A DNA stretch of 64,000 bases from Glandiceps talaboti (lineage: Eukaryota; Hemichordata; Enteropneusta; Spengelidae): positions 21,609,223 to 21,673,222 of the forward strand of contig NC_135556.1 in NCBI RefSeq assembly GCF_964340395.1. The letters run 5' to 3'. A program made the translations under genes and the position numbers. Shown here one piece after another: positions 1 through 18,904 of this stretch. The notes under the pieces were generated by a model, which saw nothing but the letters and a program-made list of their open reading frames with translations, searched no databases and was not told the origin of the DNA. Numbering within the stretch: the first letter of the stretch is position 1; each line of letters starts with the position of its first letter.

Positions 1-6603
<6,603 letters not shown>

Positions 6604-7856
6604 ACTAGTTAACGAGTTGACTTTACGAATACTTTTAGGCTTCAAGAGAAAATGTTCGAATTCAAAGATACGATGCAGCACTGTGTTCCTCCCAGCGGTT
6701 CGACGAATATATTGTTACATGTACAGGCAGTAATCTACAAATATGAATACGTTCAAACATAAATAAGCTGCTGTCAATGCAGAAAAGAATATTGAAATAT
6801 GCATGCGTATATTCCAATTGTTATGGTAATCCCTCACAATCTTGGTTAGTTGTCCACATCCAGTCGCTGAATTTATTACGGGGCTCTAGCCCTAAACTGC
6901 AGGCCAAATACTGCTCGCCAAATTGGGTTCGAAAATTTAGAATTATTTTACAGTCTTTTTTAAAATGTTTTTTTTTCTTACTTGTACATAACATCAGTGC
7001 CAGGCATGCTCGCACTTTACTCAAAATATTACTTGTGATTCCATCCATAGTGACATTATTCTAAATAGAGACATACCCCAAGGATTGCAGTATACCCTCA
7101 CAAACGTATCTACATCGTGATGGGAATGTATCATATATGTTTAGTTGATTTCCATTGGTTTGACAGCATTTAAAACATTCGTTGTGGACATTATTAACAC
7201 TACATTATAGGTTTTTCCTAAGAGTGATCCTATTTTCTTTATGTTTTTCAATGCCCGATCTACCCAAAATTATCAAACATGAAAAAATACCGACCCGACA
7301 TTATGACATTAAAATGAAAACAAATCGCCCGCCCGCGGTACAGCGCCCTCACACATATAAAGGTAAATGACAGTAATTTACACACACATAAAGACAAATG
7401 ACGCGCCCGTGTGAAAAAAAATGACACACACATAAGGAAAATGACGCATAGACGTAAATGACACACATAAGGTAAATAATGCATCGTAAAAATAAAGAAG
7501 AGGCAATAAAACGTGAAGAAAATGTTTTTATTGTTTTACCTTTTTTTAATGGACCGACCCATAAGTTGCCATGAAAAAGTAATGAGAAACATAATAAAAA
7601 ATAACAGGCTCACCCAAGCTATCTTGGGTTTTTTCACACCCCTGTCTACTAAACGAAATAATTTGTCAACGTGGTCAAGTGGGCATTGAATATCTATCGG
7701 TCTTTAAATACAAATTAGACGAATTTCACTTTGATCATAACATAAATTATTTATGACATCATAATTTCTTATGTCCTTGAACCTCTGACCAAGCTTGATT
7801 TGATAGCACATGATCATTATATATTTGCAACTTTATCATGTTTGTCATTGAATCTG

Positions 7857-7860
7857 AAAA
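7857..7860 (-). terminator. Pol III T4 terminator of tRNA-Sec copy 1
   Basis: TTTT on the minus strand, 17 nt past the tRNA 3' end, is the first run of four T downstream. Confidence 0.6.
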
Positions 7861-7876
7861 TTAATTTAGTATATCT

Positions 7877-7963
7877 CGCCCAGAAGGCGGAATTGAACCG
7901 CTCCGACGCTAATCGGCTACAGGTTTGAAGCCTGCACCCCAGACCACTGAGGCTCATCCGGGC
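7877..7963 (-). tRNA. tRNA-Sec: Selenocysteine tRNA, tRNA-Sec(UCA), copy 1
   Basis: The 87-nt gene reads GCCCGGATGAGCCTCAGTGG at its 5' end and closes with TTCTGGGCG, including the encoded discriminator G. It folds as eukaryotic tRNA-Sec: a 9-bp acceptor stem with the characteristic internal U-U mismatch, a 6-bp D stem (CCTCAG/CTGGGG), a 6-bp anticodon stem around loop CTTCAAA with anticodon TCA (complement of 7926..7928), a long variable arm (CCGAT/GTCGG around TAGC) and a TTCAATT T-loop. It would read UGA as selenocysteine with the SECIS machinery. A T-run terminator lies at 7857..7860. External promoter elements are listed separately. Confidence 0.95.
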
Positions 7964-7986
7964 AATCCCAGTAATAATTTCTCTCA

Positions 7987-8034
7987 CTTTTATTACCGTG
8001 ACCAAACAGTAAAACTTAGTGTACAGTTGCAAAT
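7987..8034 (-). promoter_or_regulatory. Type 3 Pol III promoter of tRNA-Sec copy 1 (TATA-like box and PSE-like element)
   Basis: On the minus strand, TAATAAAAG lies at -32 to -24 (7987..7995). A PSE-like block ATTTGCAACTGTACACTAAG lies at -71 to -52, continuing TTT to -49 (8012..8034). The same block at the same spacing precedes copy 2. Vertebrate tRNA-Sec genes are known to use an external TATA box plus a proximal sequence element bound by SNAPc; the assignment here is by position and by conservation between the copies. Confidence 0.75.
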
Positions 8035-9419
8035 ATGTTGTATTTAATAGCGTATTTCATAGCCCGACAAGGATTCTTGATTCAAAGCTTTATATCAATT
8101 TTTTTATTAATTTAATTGACATATACCAACTATCAAAACTGTAATTATGGTATCCAATAAAATGTATTTTTAGAGAAAACAAGTTTTTTCTATTTCCAAA
8201 TTTGCATATAAAATGTTGCTTTGCATATTTTATCTTGGCTACAATGAAATCAGGAAAGATTTCCACAAGAACTATTTGTCTCTTTACAATAAGTCTATAA
8301 TACAAAATAAATGCAGCTAATTGGAAAGCGACAATCAAAATATGCCACTCTATTCATAGAGTGATTGCGAATGTTGTGAATACACAGGAAGGTCTTCGAT
8401 GCCTAGCAAGGTCAATGGTCAAGTCGCTACTATGCTAAGGTAATATAAGGTAACTGTTATTATATAGATTATATAGATTTCAATTGACAGTTTCTGTGTT
8501 TGAAGTTTAACTGCTATCGAATAGATTTGCTGTTATTTGTAAACATTTACATCAGTAAGTAAGAGTTGATTATAATGACATGGAAAATACAGTTACAAAT
8601 TATGATAGTGACTATGAAATGACTACTCTAAAGAAACGGGAAAGTATTACGATGAAATATATAAATTACACCTTCGTGTTTATGTTTGTTATGAAATTGT
8701 TTATCTGCGCTCACTAAACTGTCAGCTCAATTCATGGTTTAACAATTGAATAAATTACCCTTTTTCCTTCTCCCAAAAATTGGATATTGAAAAAAAACAT
8801 GTCCTAATCTACCTCTAGCTGTAATAGAAAAGAATTTTAACAAAAGAAACCTGTTAGATCAGTGAATGAACCTAGAACTCTTCCGACCCTACAAGACGAT
8901 AACACTAATATATACCCCCCCCCTCCTCTCCCCTCCGACAACGGGGGTTTATCAAAGAACGGCGATTGAAGATAATGGGACCGGGGGGGGGGAGGAGGTG
9001 TGTTTGTGTGTATAGTTACAAAACTAGAATTTCGCAGAATTTATTTTTGAATTATCGCAGGTTTAATTTTAAAAGAAAACTATTCCCTATAAGGCAAAAC
9101 TGAAACTTTCCAGACTGATTCGGTCTCGAAAAATACAATATTATTTCTTACAAGGTACATCTGTTACTGTATGTTGTTTAGAAAAAAAACCATTGAATTG
9201 GTATTTTGAACCAATCAACGGACGTGCAAATTACATGCTCGTCTGGGGTACATGTATATGAGTTTTCGTATTTTAATGAAAAAATAAACAAATGACCTTC
9301 ATGTCAATTATGTGATTTGTATCTAAAAATATGTCCCATTATTTTACAACATCACGTGATGCATTGTAATTGTGGAACAATCACTATAGCTATCTTGACA
9401 AGCTAATATCATTGATATC

Positions 9420-9424
9420 AAAAA
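9420..9424 (-). terminator. Pol III T5 terminator of tRNA-Sec copy 2
   Basis: TTTTT on the minus strand, 40 nt past the tRNA 3' end, is the first T-run of adequate length. Confidence 0.55.
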
Positions 9425-9463
9425 CAGATCCCATTACGTCTGTGTACAGTATATTGCTGCCAT

Positions 9464-9550
9464 CGCCCAGAAGGCGGAATTGAACCGCTCCGACGTTAAT
9501 CGGCTACAGGTTTGAAGCCTGCACCCCAGACCACTGAGGCTCATCCGGGC
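9464..9550 (-). tRNA. tRNA-Sec: Selenocysteine tRNA, tRNA-Sec(UCA), copy 2
   Basis: This second 87-nt copy differs from copy 1 at one base only. The variable-arm loop is TAAC instead of TAGC, so every stem is preserved. Anticodon TCA is the complement of 9513..9515. It has its own TATA-like box and proximal element at the same distances as copy 1, and a T5 terminator at 9420..9424, 40 nt past the 3' end. The flanks between the matching promoter elements and beyond them are diverged, so this is not a very recent duplication. Both copies look functional. Confidence 0.95.
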
Positions 9551-9572
9551 ACTAACGATATCGAGTGTGCCC

Positions 9573-9622
9573 TTAATATAACTTAATGAAATCGGCGTCA
9601 AAGTTAGTGTGCAGTTACAAAT
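9573..9622 (-). promoter_or_regulatory. Type 3 Pol III promoter of tRNA-Sec copy 2 (TATA box and PSE-like element)
   Basis: On the minus strand, TTATATTAA lies at -31 to -23 (9573..9581) and the PSE-like block at -72 to -50 (9600..9622), reading TAACTGCACACTAACTTT in its core. Against copy 1 it has only three mismatches over 23 bp (consensus core AACTGYACACTAASTTT), while the bases between PSE and TATA differ freely. Confidence 0.75.
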
Positions 9623-11166
9623 TGAAAAATATATAGTTTCATTATTTTAAAACCCCTTTCCTCATATGTTGTGTAAAATCTGTCTCAAAGAACCGACTGG
9701 ATATTTTCAGCAAGATATTGCACTCGTAAAGATAGACATTGCTTGGTTTCAGTTATACATTTTGAAGAATTTAATATAATATAATATGCATACACATCAC
9801 CATGTTAATGTACAAATACTGCGTAAAGACTCCGTTAACCTTTGACACGATATACGTAATTATTAAACTCTTTTTGGTAAACAAGTACTGACGTATTTGC
9901 TTAATGATAATATGAGTGTGTGCGTGTGTGTGTATGTGTGTAGATGATAACTTGCGTGAATAATTAATTTGTCTTTGGCAGTGACAACACAGTCTTAGTA
10001 TATCAACTCTTATCACTGCGCTCTGCCTCATCGACACGATAACTTGGTTCCATTGATAAAACTACTAGTGCGTAGGTGCAGTGTATCTGATGCTTAAAGA
10101 AATGATTTATATATTCAATCAATCTTCATGTAGAGAAGATAATTATGACGTATAATACATACATGTATTTAATGAGTTATGCCCAACAAAATAATCATAT
10201 TTAGGGTAATGATTTATTTGATGATTTTATCACTACTTTCTTCTGTTATTACAATATCTTTTAATGATAATAATGATCTAAACTCTTTTTTAGCTGAGGG
10301 AGTAAGTTTTCAACGCTTTGATAATTATGTAGAAAAAATGGGATTATTCTACATCGTTTCAAATCGTAACACAATTGCACATAAGTATAAGCCATTTGCA
10401 AAATATCTTTTCATAGCTTGCTGCGAGAGGTCAATTGTTCGGTATGCATAATGATATTTTGTATGTGGTTGACAGAAATTTGGCATTTGAAATGCTGGTT
10501 ATAGCCTGATTTCTAGTTGTCTATTAGGTTTCTTTACAAGGGAAATTGTAGTGCTTCAGTGATACAACAAGCAAAAAATACGCCTGTTAGTGAAAAAAAT
10601 ACGTCTCCATGTATGTGTATCTCTGTCTCTCTTGCTCTGTCTGTTATATATAGTGCGTCGAACCCTTTGAGGGGGAACTAATTATATTCACAAATGTTGG
10701 AATGCACGGTACACGAGGAATTGGCTATTGGTGTTTTGGTAAATCTTATTCTTATGCAATTGATCGTGCATTGTCTTGTTTTTGCTTACAAAATTTGATT
10801 TGCCCAACAGACACTGTTTTATACCATTGTGTCGCTTGGATGAGTAACAATAGACATAAATGATGATAAACTACTGATACAGATTATTGTCAATGACATC
10901 GTATGTATTAACATCAGAATTTCTGTCCACGTCATGTACATGCTTGAATGATCACCAAATGAGGGCGCTCTTCGAAAAAGCAGAAACGTATATTATATAA
11001 TGTAATGAATATTATTTAATCCATAATACTTGATATTAAAAACACTCACAAAACAGTAGACAAATGTCACAGCAAGATGACGCATTTTATGCATTTCATC
11101 CATTTCATTCCATTTTCTCCTTTTTTTCATTTCACACAAACCATCTTCGTTAGTTTACATGTGACG

Positions 11167-11184
11167 TCATCATCATCATCGATT

Positions 11185-11218
<34 letters not shown>

Positions 11219-11226
11219 CCACCACC

Positions 11227-11260
<34 letters not shown>

Positions 11261-11261
11261 T
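11167..11261. repeat. (ATC)n/(ACC)n trinucleotide array
   Basis: CAT/ATC runs flank a central CAC/ACC block of about 24 bp. Confidence 0.95.
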
Positions 11262-11894
11262 GGGATCATGTACTATTGTAATTGTTATTCAAACCATTAT
11301 TTTGATTAAAAGATGGGGCTTAATTTAGTCGTGCTTCATAGCCGTTTGCAGATTGTAAGTCTGACGATGCGTTGCGAAGTGATCATGATTAATCAACTGT
11401 ACAGTACCATCAAATATACATGAATTCTTGCATTTAATGGCTGTCTGTAAATTAATACCGAACTCATTAATGGCCGACTTCCAGTCCAAACTGAGCACCT
11501 TCAGATGAAAAGGACAATGGGAATATTTGTACTTGCGAGCTGGGGTGTTCGAAAGAAATGTCCTCCTGCAAAGACTAGATTAATATTGCAATGTGACATC
11601 AATTAAGTCAAGTTTATAATAAGAATGGTGATGTATTTCCCATAATGCACCATTCAAGATGGTGGGTTTGCAAATTCCTTCATGGTGTTGCTTTACTCTG
11701 AAATGTGTGCATCAACTGATAGTTACAGTACAAGTCAGAGGACATTTACTGATTGATATAGGTCAAGTCAGAGGTCATAATAATCGAACACTGTTAGGTA
11801 AAGCTTCATTATTTTGTCCGAGGCACAGCACAAATAGGCACTATCATGTCAATGAACAAATTCTATGTTGAAACCTGCTTCCTGTACAGTACAA

Positions 11895-11990
11895 GTCACT
11901 TTGTAGTGAAGTGGTTATAGTGCATGTCTTTGGATATATAGATACAGTACTAGAGGTACTGTGTTCGTGACCAGCCAAGGTATGGGCGAT
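11895..11990 (+). mobile_element. Possible tRNA-derived SINE head, degenerate
   Basis: TAGTGAAGTGGTTATAGTGC resembles a Pol III A box, and TGTTCGTGACC about 45 bp later resembles a B box (consensus GGTTCGANNCC). No tail or target-site duplication is evident, so this is a weak call. Confidence 0.35.
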
Positions 11991-13118
11991 TTTTTACACT
12001 CTTTACAGAAGGAAAGACAGGTGCAGAATTAGGCACGGTGCAGCACATGTGACAGTGGGAACATTGCCATAGAAATGATTAACAAGCTTTGGACTTGTTC
12101 ATTCATGGGTTTAAAGTGTTAGTGGATCGTTTCTGTCATGGATTAACGATATGCAGACACTTTCTTTGTGACCTGCTAACTGAAAAAAGTGTCCGCTAAA
12201 TGAAATTGAGAGTACAATTGACAATGGGGAAGAATCCAAGAGGATCATAACTGGTGTAGTTCGCCCTGATATTGTTTTATCGATAAAAGAAATCGATCAC
12301 TTAGGCCTCAAAATAAGATGTATAGGGATGATCAAGAACATCTTAGAGGTAGGATAGTAATAATTAATAAAAGTCTTACAACTTTGAATTAATTTTGAAG
12401 TACAAGTCATAGATATTTATTTATTGATAATTGTATATCTGAAAAAAAATATTATGTTGTTCGTTTATTGGGACATTTTCCTTACATGTCTAGTAGAAAA
12501 AGCAATGGATGTGACTGTAAGGGTCATGTTAGCCATTTTCAAAATTTACAATTATTGAGTGTTGTTACTTTACACAGAAGATACGAATAACGTTATGCAT
12601 ACCTCCTTGTAATTTAAAACAGTTGAAATAATTCCCATCAATTTTCCCTATAAATCCGTAGGATAAACCGCTTTCTGCATCTCAAGAAGATATTTCGTAG
12701 CAGCATGCCTCATCAATAAGTTCCGTCATATCTTATTTATACAATTTTAAGCCAGAAAAGGTCACAGTGCATTGGGACATTCTCCTTGCAATGCTAATAG
12801 CGTCCCCATCTTCTTGTTTTTACCCAGTCCTTTTAAAAATCCATTTACTGATGACGAATGAAGCAAAGTCCCATGGCTATGTAAGTCAATTAGCAAAATA
12901 CCAACCCTTTCAACACGCCATCATTATTCATAATTCTAAGGTAATACATACTCTTTTATGATAAATCTTTCATCTTGATTTTCATATCAAGTTACTAACA
13001 CACTGAAACAATATAATTTATCCATCACGGTGTATGAAAGCTCTTGGCATTACTTTAGTATTGATCCAAGTTTGGTCATTGGTAAAAGAAGGCAATAGAT
13101 ATAAAAATAAAGAATTTA

Positions 13119-13146
13119 GTTGTTGTTGTTGTTGTTGTTGTTGTTA

Positions 13147-13175
<29 letters not shown>
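13119..13175. repeat. (TTG)n trinucleotide array
   Basis: About 55 bp of TTG with one TTA interruption. Confidence 0.95.
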
Positions 13176-13177
<2 letters not shown>

Positions 13178-14766
13178 AAACCTTCACGATATTATTTTAA
13201 GCTATGTACGCCATTTGCAAGTTAAACTTGTACATGGGATGTATACACTTTATATTATTTTACGCTATGTACGCCATTCCACTTGAAAAGGAAGAAGTCG
13301 CAGGGAAGAATGTGATTTTTATTCGGTACAGTGGCTGTCAGGGCTGTGTAGGAAATGACTCGATCCGTTTCTGCGTCCGTTCGTCCTCCCGTGCATGCGT
13401 TATGTGTGGCTAGCCAAATCTCTGGCATGTAAAAGCCAATCATACTTAAACTTGACAGAATGGAGACGTACATGTACCATGGTGGGCATATGCACATTCC
13501 ATTCTTTCATGACATGTCCTAGTAGTCCTAAATGGCGGCCAAAATCCACTCTTTATATAGTTGCTCAGGAACCAAAGTACACAGAGACTCGGTTCAAGTG
13601 TCTACCTCTTACTATCATATATGTACTTTCAGTTAATATCATTAAATTCGACCTTGACTTTGGCCTCTGCTGTCCAAACCAAATGTTTTCGTGCAAATCA
13701 CACGTTTTGGGTGTGGCTGTAGGTGTTTCTAGATGTGTTTCTAGATCCCAAATAAGGGTGATATATGACATCATTGGGCATACCCCATGAGTTGTTATTA
13801 AACTATTGATTGCACAACAGCCATTATTATATTTATATGCAAATATAGGCCAGTGCAATAGTTTGGTTTATGTCTTAGATGACGACGAATACTTGTTCAT
13901 CGAGGAAACGTCCCCAAGGCAGATAATGTCGTAGGATAGTTACACTTATATTTTTCTTCTGTCTTGCTATTTGCCTCGGACGATATTATACTCACGTCTT
14001 ACAATAGATCTCAATTGTAATATCGTTACTCGTTGCATCATTCGAAATTTTTATTGAGATAAGATTTGTAAAAAAAAAATGACATAAAACAATCGTTGTA
14101 GAAGTTTTAAGATTTTCCAATTTATTTTACAATTATGCGAGTATTTAAAACGTTTAAAATTCAATTATAGCTTTTTGAAATTAGGCAATTCAAGTATTAT
14201 TGGAAATACAAAAAAAGACAGATTGACATCGGATATTTCAAAGCAAGCATAGTTCACTCTGCCACGTCTGTAAATTTTGTACATTTTACAGTCACGTAAA
14301 TAACCTTAGTAATTAAAAGTGCGCTCACCTCTCTTACATGAGGAAAATGAGTGACTCGTTCCTTGACAACATTTGTTCAATAAAATGGGGTTAACAGGAG
14401 TCTATTATAGAAAAGAATAAAGAATTTTGCCATTTTCCAACAAATAAACCGACTAAAAAATGAAAATACAGCAAAATAAGCGCTCAAAATGGATTTTGAT
14501 GAAGAAGAAAACGTGTATAATTTATTGCCTTTTGTATAAGGCAACTTATGATAACATTGGATTGACGATAACATTGAAACATATAATCTTTGTGAAAGGC
14601 AAAAATGGTAAATATGCACTCAACATAAAATGATGTTCAGCCCATCTGTAAATTGTATGTAACATTTTAATGCTATTCACAGAATACCTTTCACAGCGAT
14701 TAGTAAATTTTAATAATGGTTACTCAAATATTAACGATACGAAACATGAAAGAAATCGTTTATTTT

Positions 14767-14837
14767 ACACTTATTGCCTGGACCTTGTAGGTAATATGGC
14801 ATCTACTAGCGCCCGAATAAGGCCAGGCAATAAGTGT
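14767..14837. repeat. 15-bp perfect inverted repeat with 41-bp spacer
   Basis: ACACTTATTGCCTGG (14767..14781) pairs with its complement at 14823..14837. A third partial copy, CAGGCAATAA, occurs near 15103. Confidence 0.7.
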
Positions 14838-17259
14838 TTTATAACACCTCACATTCTTAGTCATATGGATTTTTCCATAATTAAAGCAAATCTAAGATAA
14901 GACTTCTGTGCTACATGAATATTGCCCAGGGGATAAAAGAACGCGCATAGTGCCTTCTACATGCGAATTGAAGTCACTGTGGGTCAATAGTTTCATACCA
15001 CGTGATGAGATCTAAGCCAATCACTGAAGGCTATATGAAGACAATGTGTTATTATAATATAAAATATTCACTTCAAGTAGTGACTATATATTAGTTCCCT
15101 TTCAGGCAATAAACACGGTTCCCTAATGGTAAATTGGATTACACTACAGAATTTACAAGGATTTACAGAATTTGTAAGTTAATGAAAAAATCAAGTTAAT
15201 GGCACACACGCTGTGGTTAAGGCTTCGGAGTTATCCATCATCTTTCCTAACGGACTGTTCTATGAACTCAACATGTCAAGGGAAGATATCTGCATTGTAC
15301 TCGAACTGAAGGAGATCATGCAGTGTAAATCCGGTCATAAATCAAAACCTGTATGGAATGAATAAACGCTTTACAACATGATGAATCGAGTCTGTTCACT
15401 GATGCGTTTCGAACAGGTAATCACCCAAACCCATTATGAGATCGTTTTAAAAGGAAAATCGGGTTGGAACAGGGAGAAAAATGTACTGATATTAGTATTA
15501 TGAATAATGATGAATAATTTAGATATATTGAATTTAACTTGACTATTCACAGGTTATGTCATTTATTACTGTAGGAATATTTGTCAGAATGCATACATTT
15601 TATGTGCTTTACTCAAAAGTAGCTTTGACAATTTGAATATTCAAGCACATCTATGGTAATATGGAATATTGTAACCGTCACCTTGCATTCTAAGTTTGAA
15701 CTGACATCCCCTAATAAACTACCCTCTTGAACAACACGTTGTTCATTGTCACCAATCAGATTAGCCGTATTAGAGTACCCTTCATAATAAAGAAATACTA
15801 CGTAGTTACGTGTTATTTCATTGGTTTGTTATGAAAGAATACAACATTCAAAGATATTCGATAGGTAGAAGTAATTTAAGATAGCTAAGGCTTTTTTCAC
15901 GGTTAGTATAGGGTTAGTGTCAGTTTCAGAGTTATCTAATACTAAACATTTCTGGTAAGAAAAATAGCTATGGTTCACCTTCAATGTCGTAAAAATTACA
16001 AGTGTATTTACGAAAGTGTTCTACTTCTAGTCTAAATCGTATTGTTCTGGTTCTAAGATGCTTCTTAGTATAGGTACTACCACAGACAAGTAACAAGATT
16101 TGTTAGACTAAATTGTTTAGCTTGCATGCATGTATGCATGCAATATAAATCTGCATAGAGTAGGCTATTGTATAGCGTATAGTAGTTGCATAAAAATCAT
16201 TCCATGCATAGTGAAAGTTTTGAAAAACACACAGACGGTGTGTAACTTTATCATACAACTATGAATTAGTCACATTGTACTTAGTTACACTGTTTTCAAG
16301 ACAAAGAGAGTTTGTTTAAAAAAACTTACTTACTCTTGCACTTATGAATCGCAGATTTTTTTCCACCGCGAAGAGTTCATTTTGACAATTACTTTTAAAG
16401 CTTTTTATTGCATGTGTATCAAAAATGGCAAGCACCATTTAGAAAATAAAACACAACCAAGAAATTTGATAATAACTTTGAATTGCTTATTATGTGTTGC
16501 GTAAGGCGAGGAGGGGGGGAGGTGTAATTATGTGATACAACTGCAAATCAGTTATATCTAATTCATTAGCTAAGACTCCGATAAAGCTTAGTCCTGAGGC
16601 TATAAGGGAAATAAGAAAATAAAACAGCAAAAAGGGAAAGATCTCAAGAAAAATGTGAAAACGTCATATATTACTGATTTATAACACGTAGCCTTATCTA
16701 AATCAGTTTTTACTACAAATAACTTGTTTCGTTTGAAGTCACACAAGTATATGATGCTTAATTAATCGGAACTAGTTCTGTACTTCATAGATCTCAGTTC
16801 TTTTAAATTTAGTGTGTACACAATTATAACTTCACGTTTCATGACGTCAGAACGTAAACGATCACATGAGAATTAGCTGTGGTCTGTTAAAACTGTGACG
16901 TGTACATCCACATGAGGGCTCATGTTTACCCACTACACCAATATTATCATCCGTTATTACCTCCATTATCTATATGGTTGACGTCGGGACACTTCCCCCT
17001 CAAGAAGTATCACACATACACATAAACACACACAAGATGTGTTTCCATAATTGAATATCCGTTTCAATTAAGTCGGCGCGGCGAAGAGCATATGCATCTG
17101 TAGTCACCAAGTTCAAATTTTGCTCCCACGCGACTCAACTTGATCCCGGCATATCCCAGAGGGAGCTGTTCACATCTGTACTGACGATGATTTTGATAAG
17201 AGATTCAATTTACTCCAAGAGTAGTGGTAATCATAATTTGTATCATCATTGCACCAACG

Positions 17260-18873
17260 TTAAAATTGAAGATCGCTATCTCCACGCATACTTCGGTAAA
17301 TGATCCAGAAGAGGAAAGCGAAAGTTCCAAAAAGACTAGGAAACAGTACCCGACACGTTTTGTCAATATTTTCCGCCGTCTTCAGATACAACTTACATTT
17401 CTTTCGATATTTCTCCCCCTTCAGCTTCTTCTTGGTTTCAACGTCTTTGTTTTCAATTTGATAACGACCAGAAGATCGTTCGTAGACATTGTTGTCTGGA
17501 TGGTATGAGGTCCGCATTTCAAACGAACTCTGCAGATTTAAATGAAGTATACGACAATTAAAGGGGGGGAGAGAAAGGTCATGGCCAATTTTGACGATCG
17601 AATACTTTGTGTGGGATACGAAGTATTGCCGTCAAAAGGCCACACATTGTTTTACGACAATTAGCCATAATACGGTAATTAAGTCATTGCAAATTCAAAC
17701 ATAAGTAATTCGTGGCAAAGTTGCAATTTTTAATATACTTCTAATTTCGAAATACCATTTTACTTCTTGTTTAAAAAAAAAGAACAGGAATAGTTTCTCC
17801 AAGACTTTTAAAATCGGATTGGTTATATGGACTTTTCATGTGATTTTATATGGGCTCGGCATTGACCTGGAAAATAATCGGTAGAAGAATTAAACAGAAA
17901 ACAGTCTGGGTCAATAGTAAAGAAAATGCTGACTATAGATGCACTCCTCGTCATAAAATTTCAGTATGGCACCGACCGATACACGACTTTCAAGTTATGA
18001 AAAAAAATCGAACTTACGCTGCGTTCGTCGGGTTCCTCATCTTCATCTTCATCATCTGGTATCCCTAGTGCAATCTCTTTCTTACTGGCTCTAACGCTCA
18101 ACACATAGAAGTAATTGACCATAGAGAACTCCAGCAAGGCGGCAAACACAAAAATTATGCAAGACGTGAACCACAGATCCATCGCCTGTTATCGAAATGA
18201 CAAGATTGCAAAACATTAATTTTTTTGTTTTGACAGCACAGGTTTGCTGTCATAGCATAGATTCATCCAAATTAGAATAACTAGATTTGTTTGCAAAAGT
18301 CCAATCTACAAAATCAAAGTTTTCTAAGACTATCTAACTCGAGTGAACTTTTAAGCTTCCCAGTAATTATGATAGTGTTAAGAACTATACAATTCCTAAA
18401 TTTAGTTCTCAATGTAGTGATATCACGGTGTTAAAGTTGAGAGGTGAGAGGGAGAGGGTCATTTTAACCTACCAATTAGAGTTTTTTTCTATGAAAGAGC
18501 CAATTCTTGGAAACCTTTGTTTTAGATCTAGAAGTTCGTGATAGGTTATTCATGGAAATATAGCTTGATTAAGGGGAGGGGAGTGGAGCGGAGGGAGAGA
18601 CGGAAAAAGCCTCTAGACAACGCGTATTTATGATATTAAGAAATTCGAGTAAATTGGTCATTTCTTTGCCATTAAACAGCAGCTCAAATAAATGAAAAAA
18701 TCGACCATGGAAGAGGAATACCACCCTTCTCCAACACACACGCACATACATACATACATACATACATACATACATACATACATACATACATACATACATA
18801 CACATACACACACACACATACATACATACATACATACATACATACACACACATACATACATACATACATACAT

Positions 18874-18904
<31 letters not shown>

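Larger units (their letters stand above)
6604..17259. other. Interval between gene A exon 1 and the gene B stop
   Basis: About 10.7 kb. It holds the two tRNA-Sec genes with their promoters, an ATC/ACC microsatellite (11167..11261), a TTG run (13119..13175), a possible SINE remnant near 11900 and a small inverted repeat at 14767..14837. I saw no other supportable gene. Open frames of up to 131 codons at 13395..13858 overlap on both strands and show no recognisable motif. The upstream promoter of gene A and the 3' end of gene B must lie here but cannot be pinpointed. Confidence 0.6.

Noticed and set aside
7817-8032. 71-codon minus-strand frame over the first tRNA-Sec
   Set aside because: It is a shadow of the tRNA gene and its promoter; no protein signal.
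13395-13858. Overlapping frames of 131 and 97 codons on opposite strands
   Set aside because: No recognisable motif and no splice or promoter context. Neither strand is preferred.
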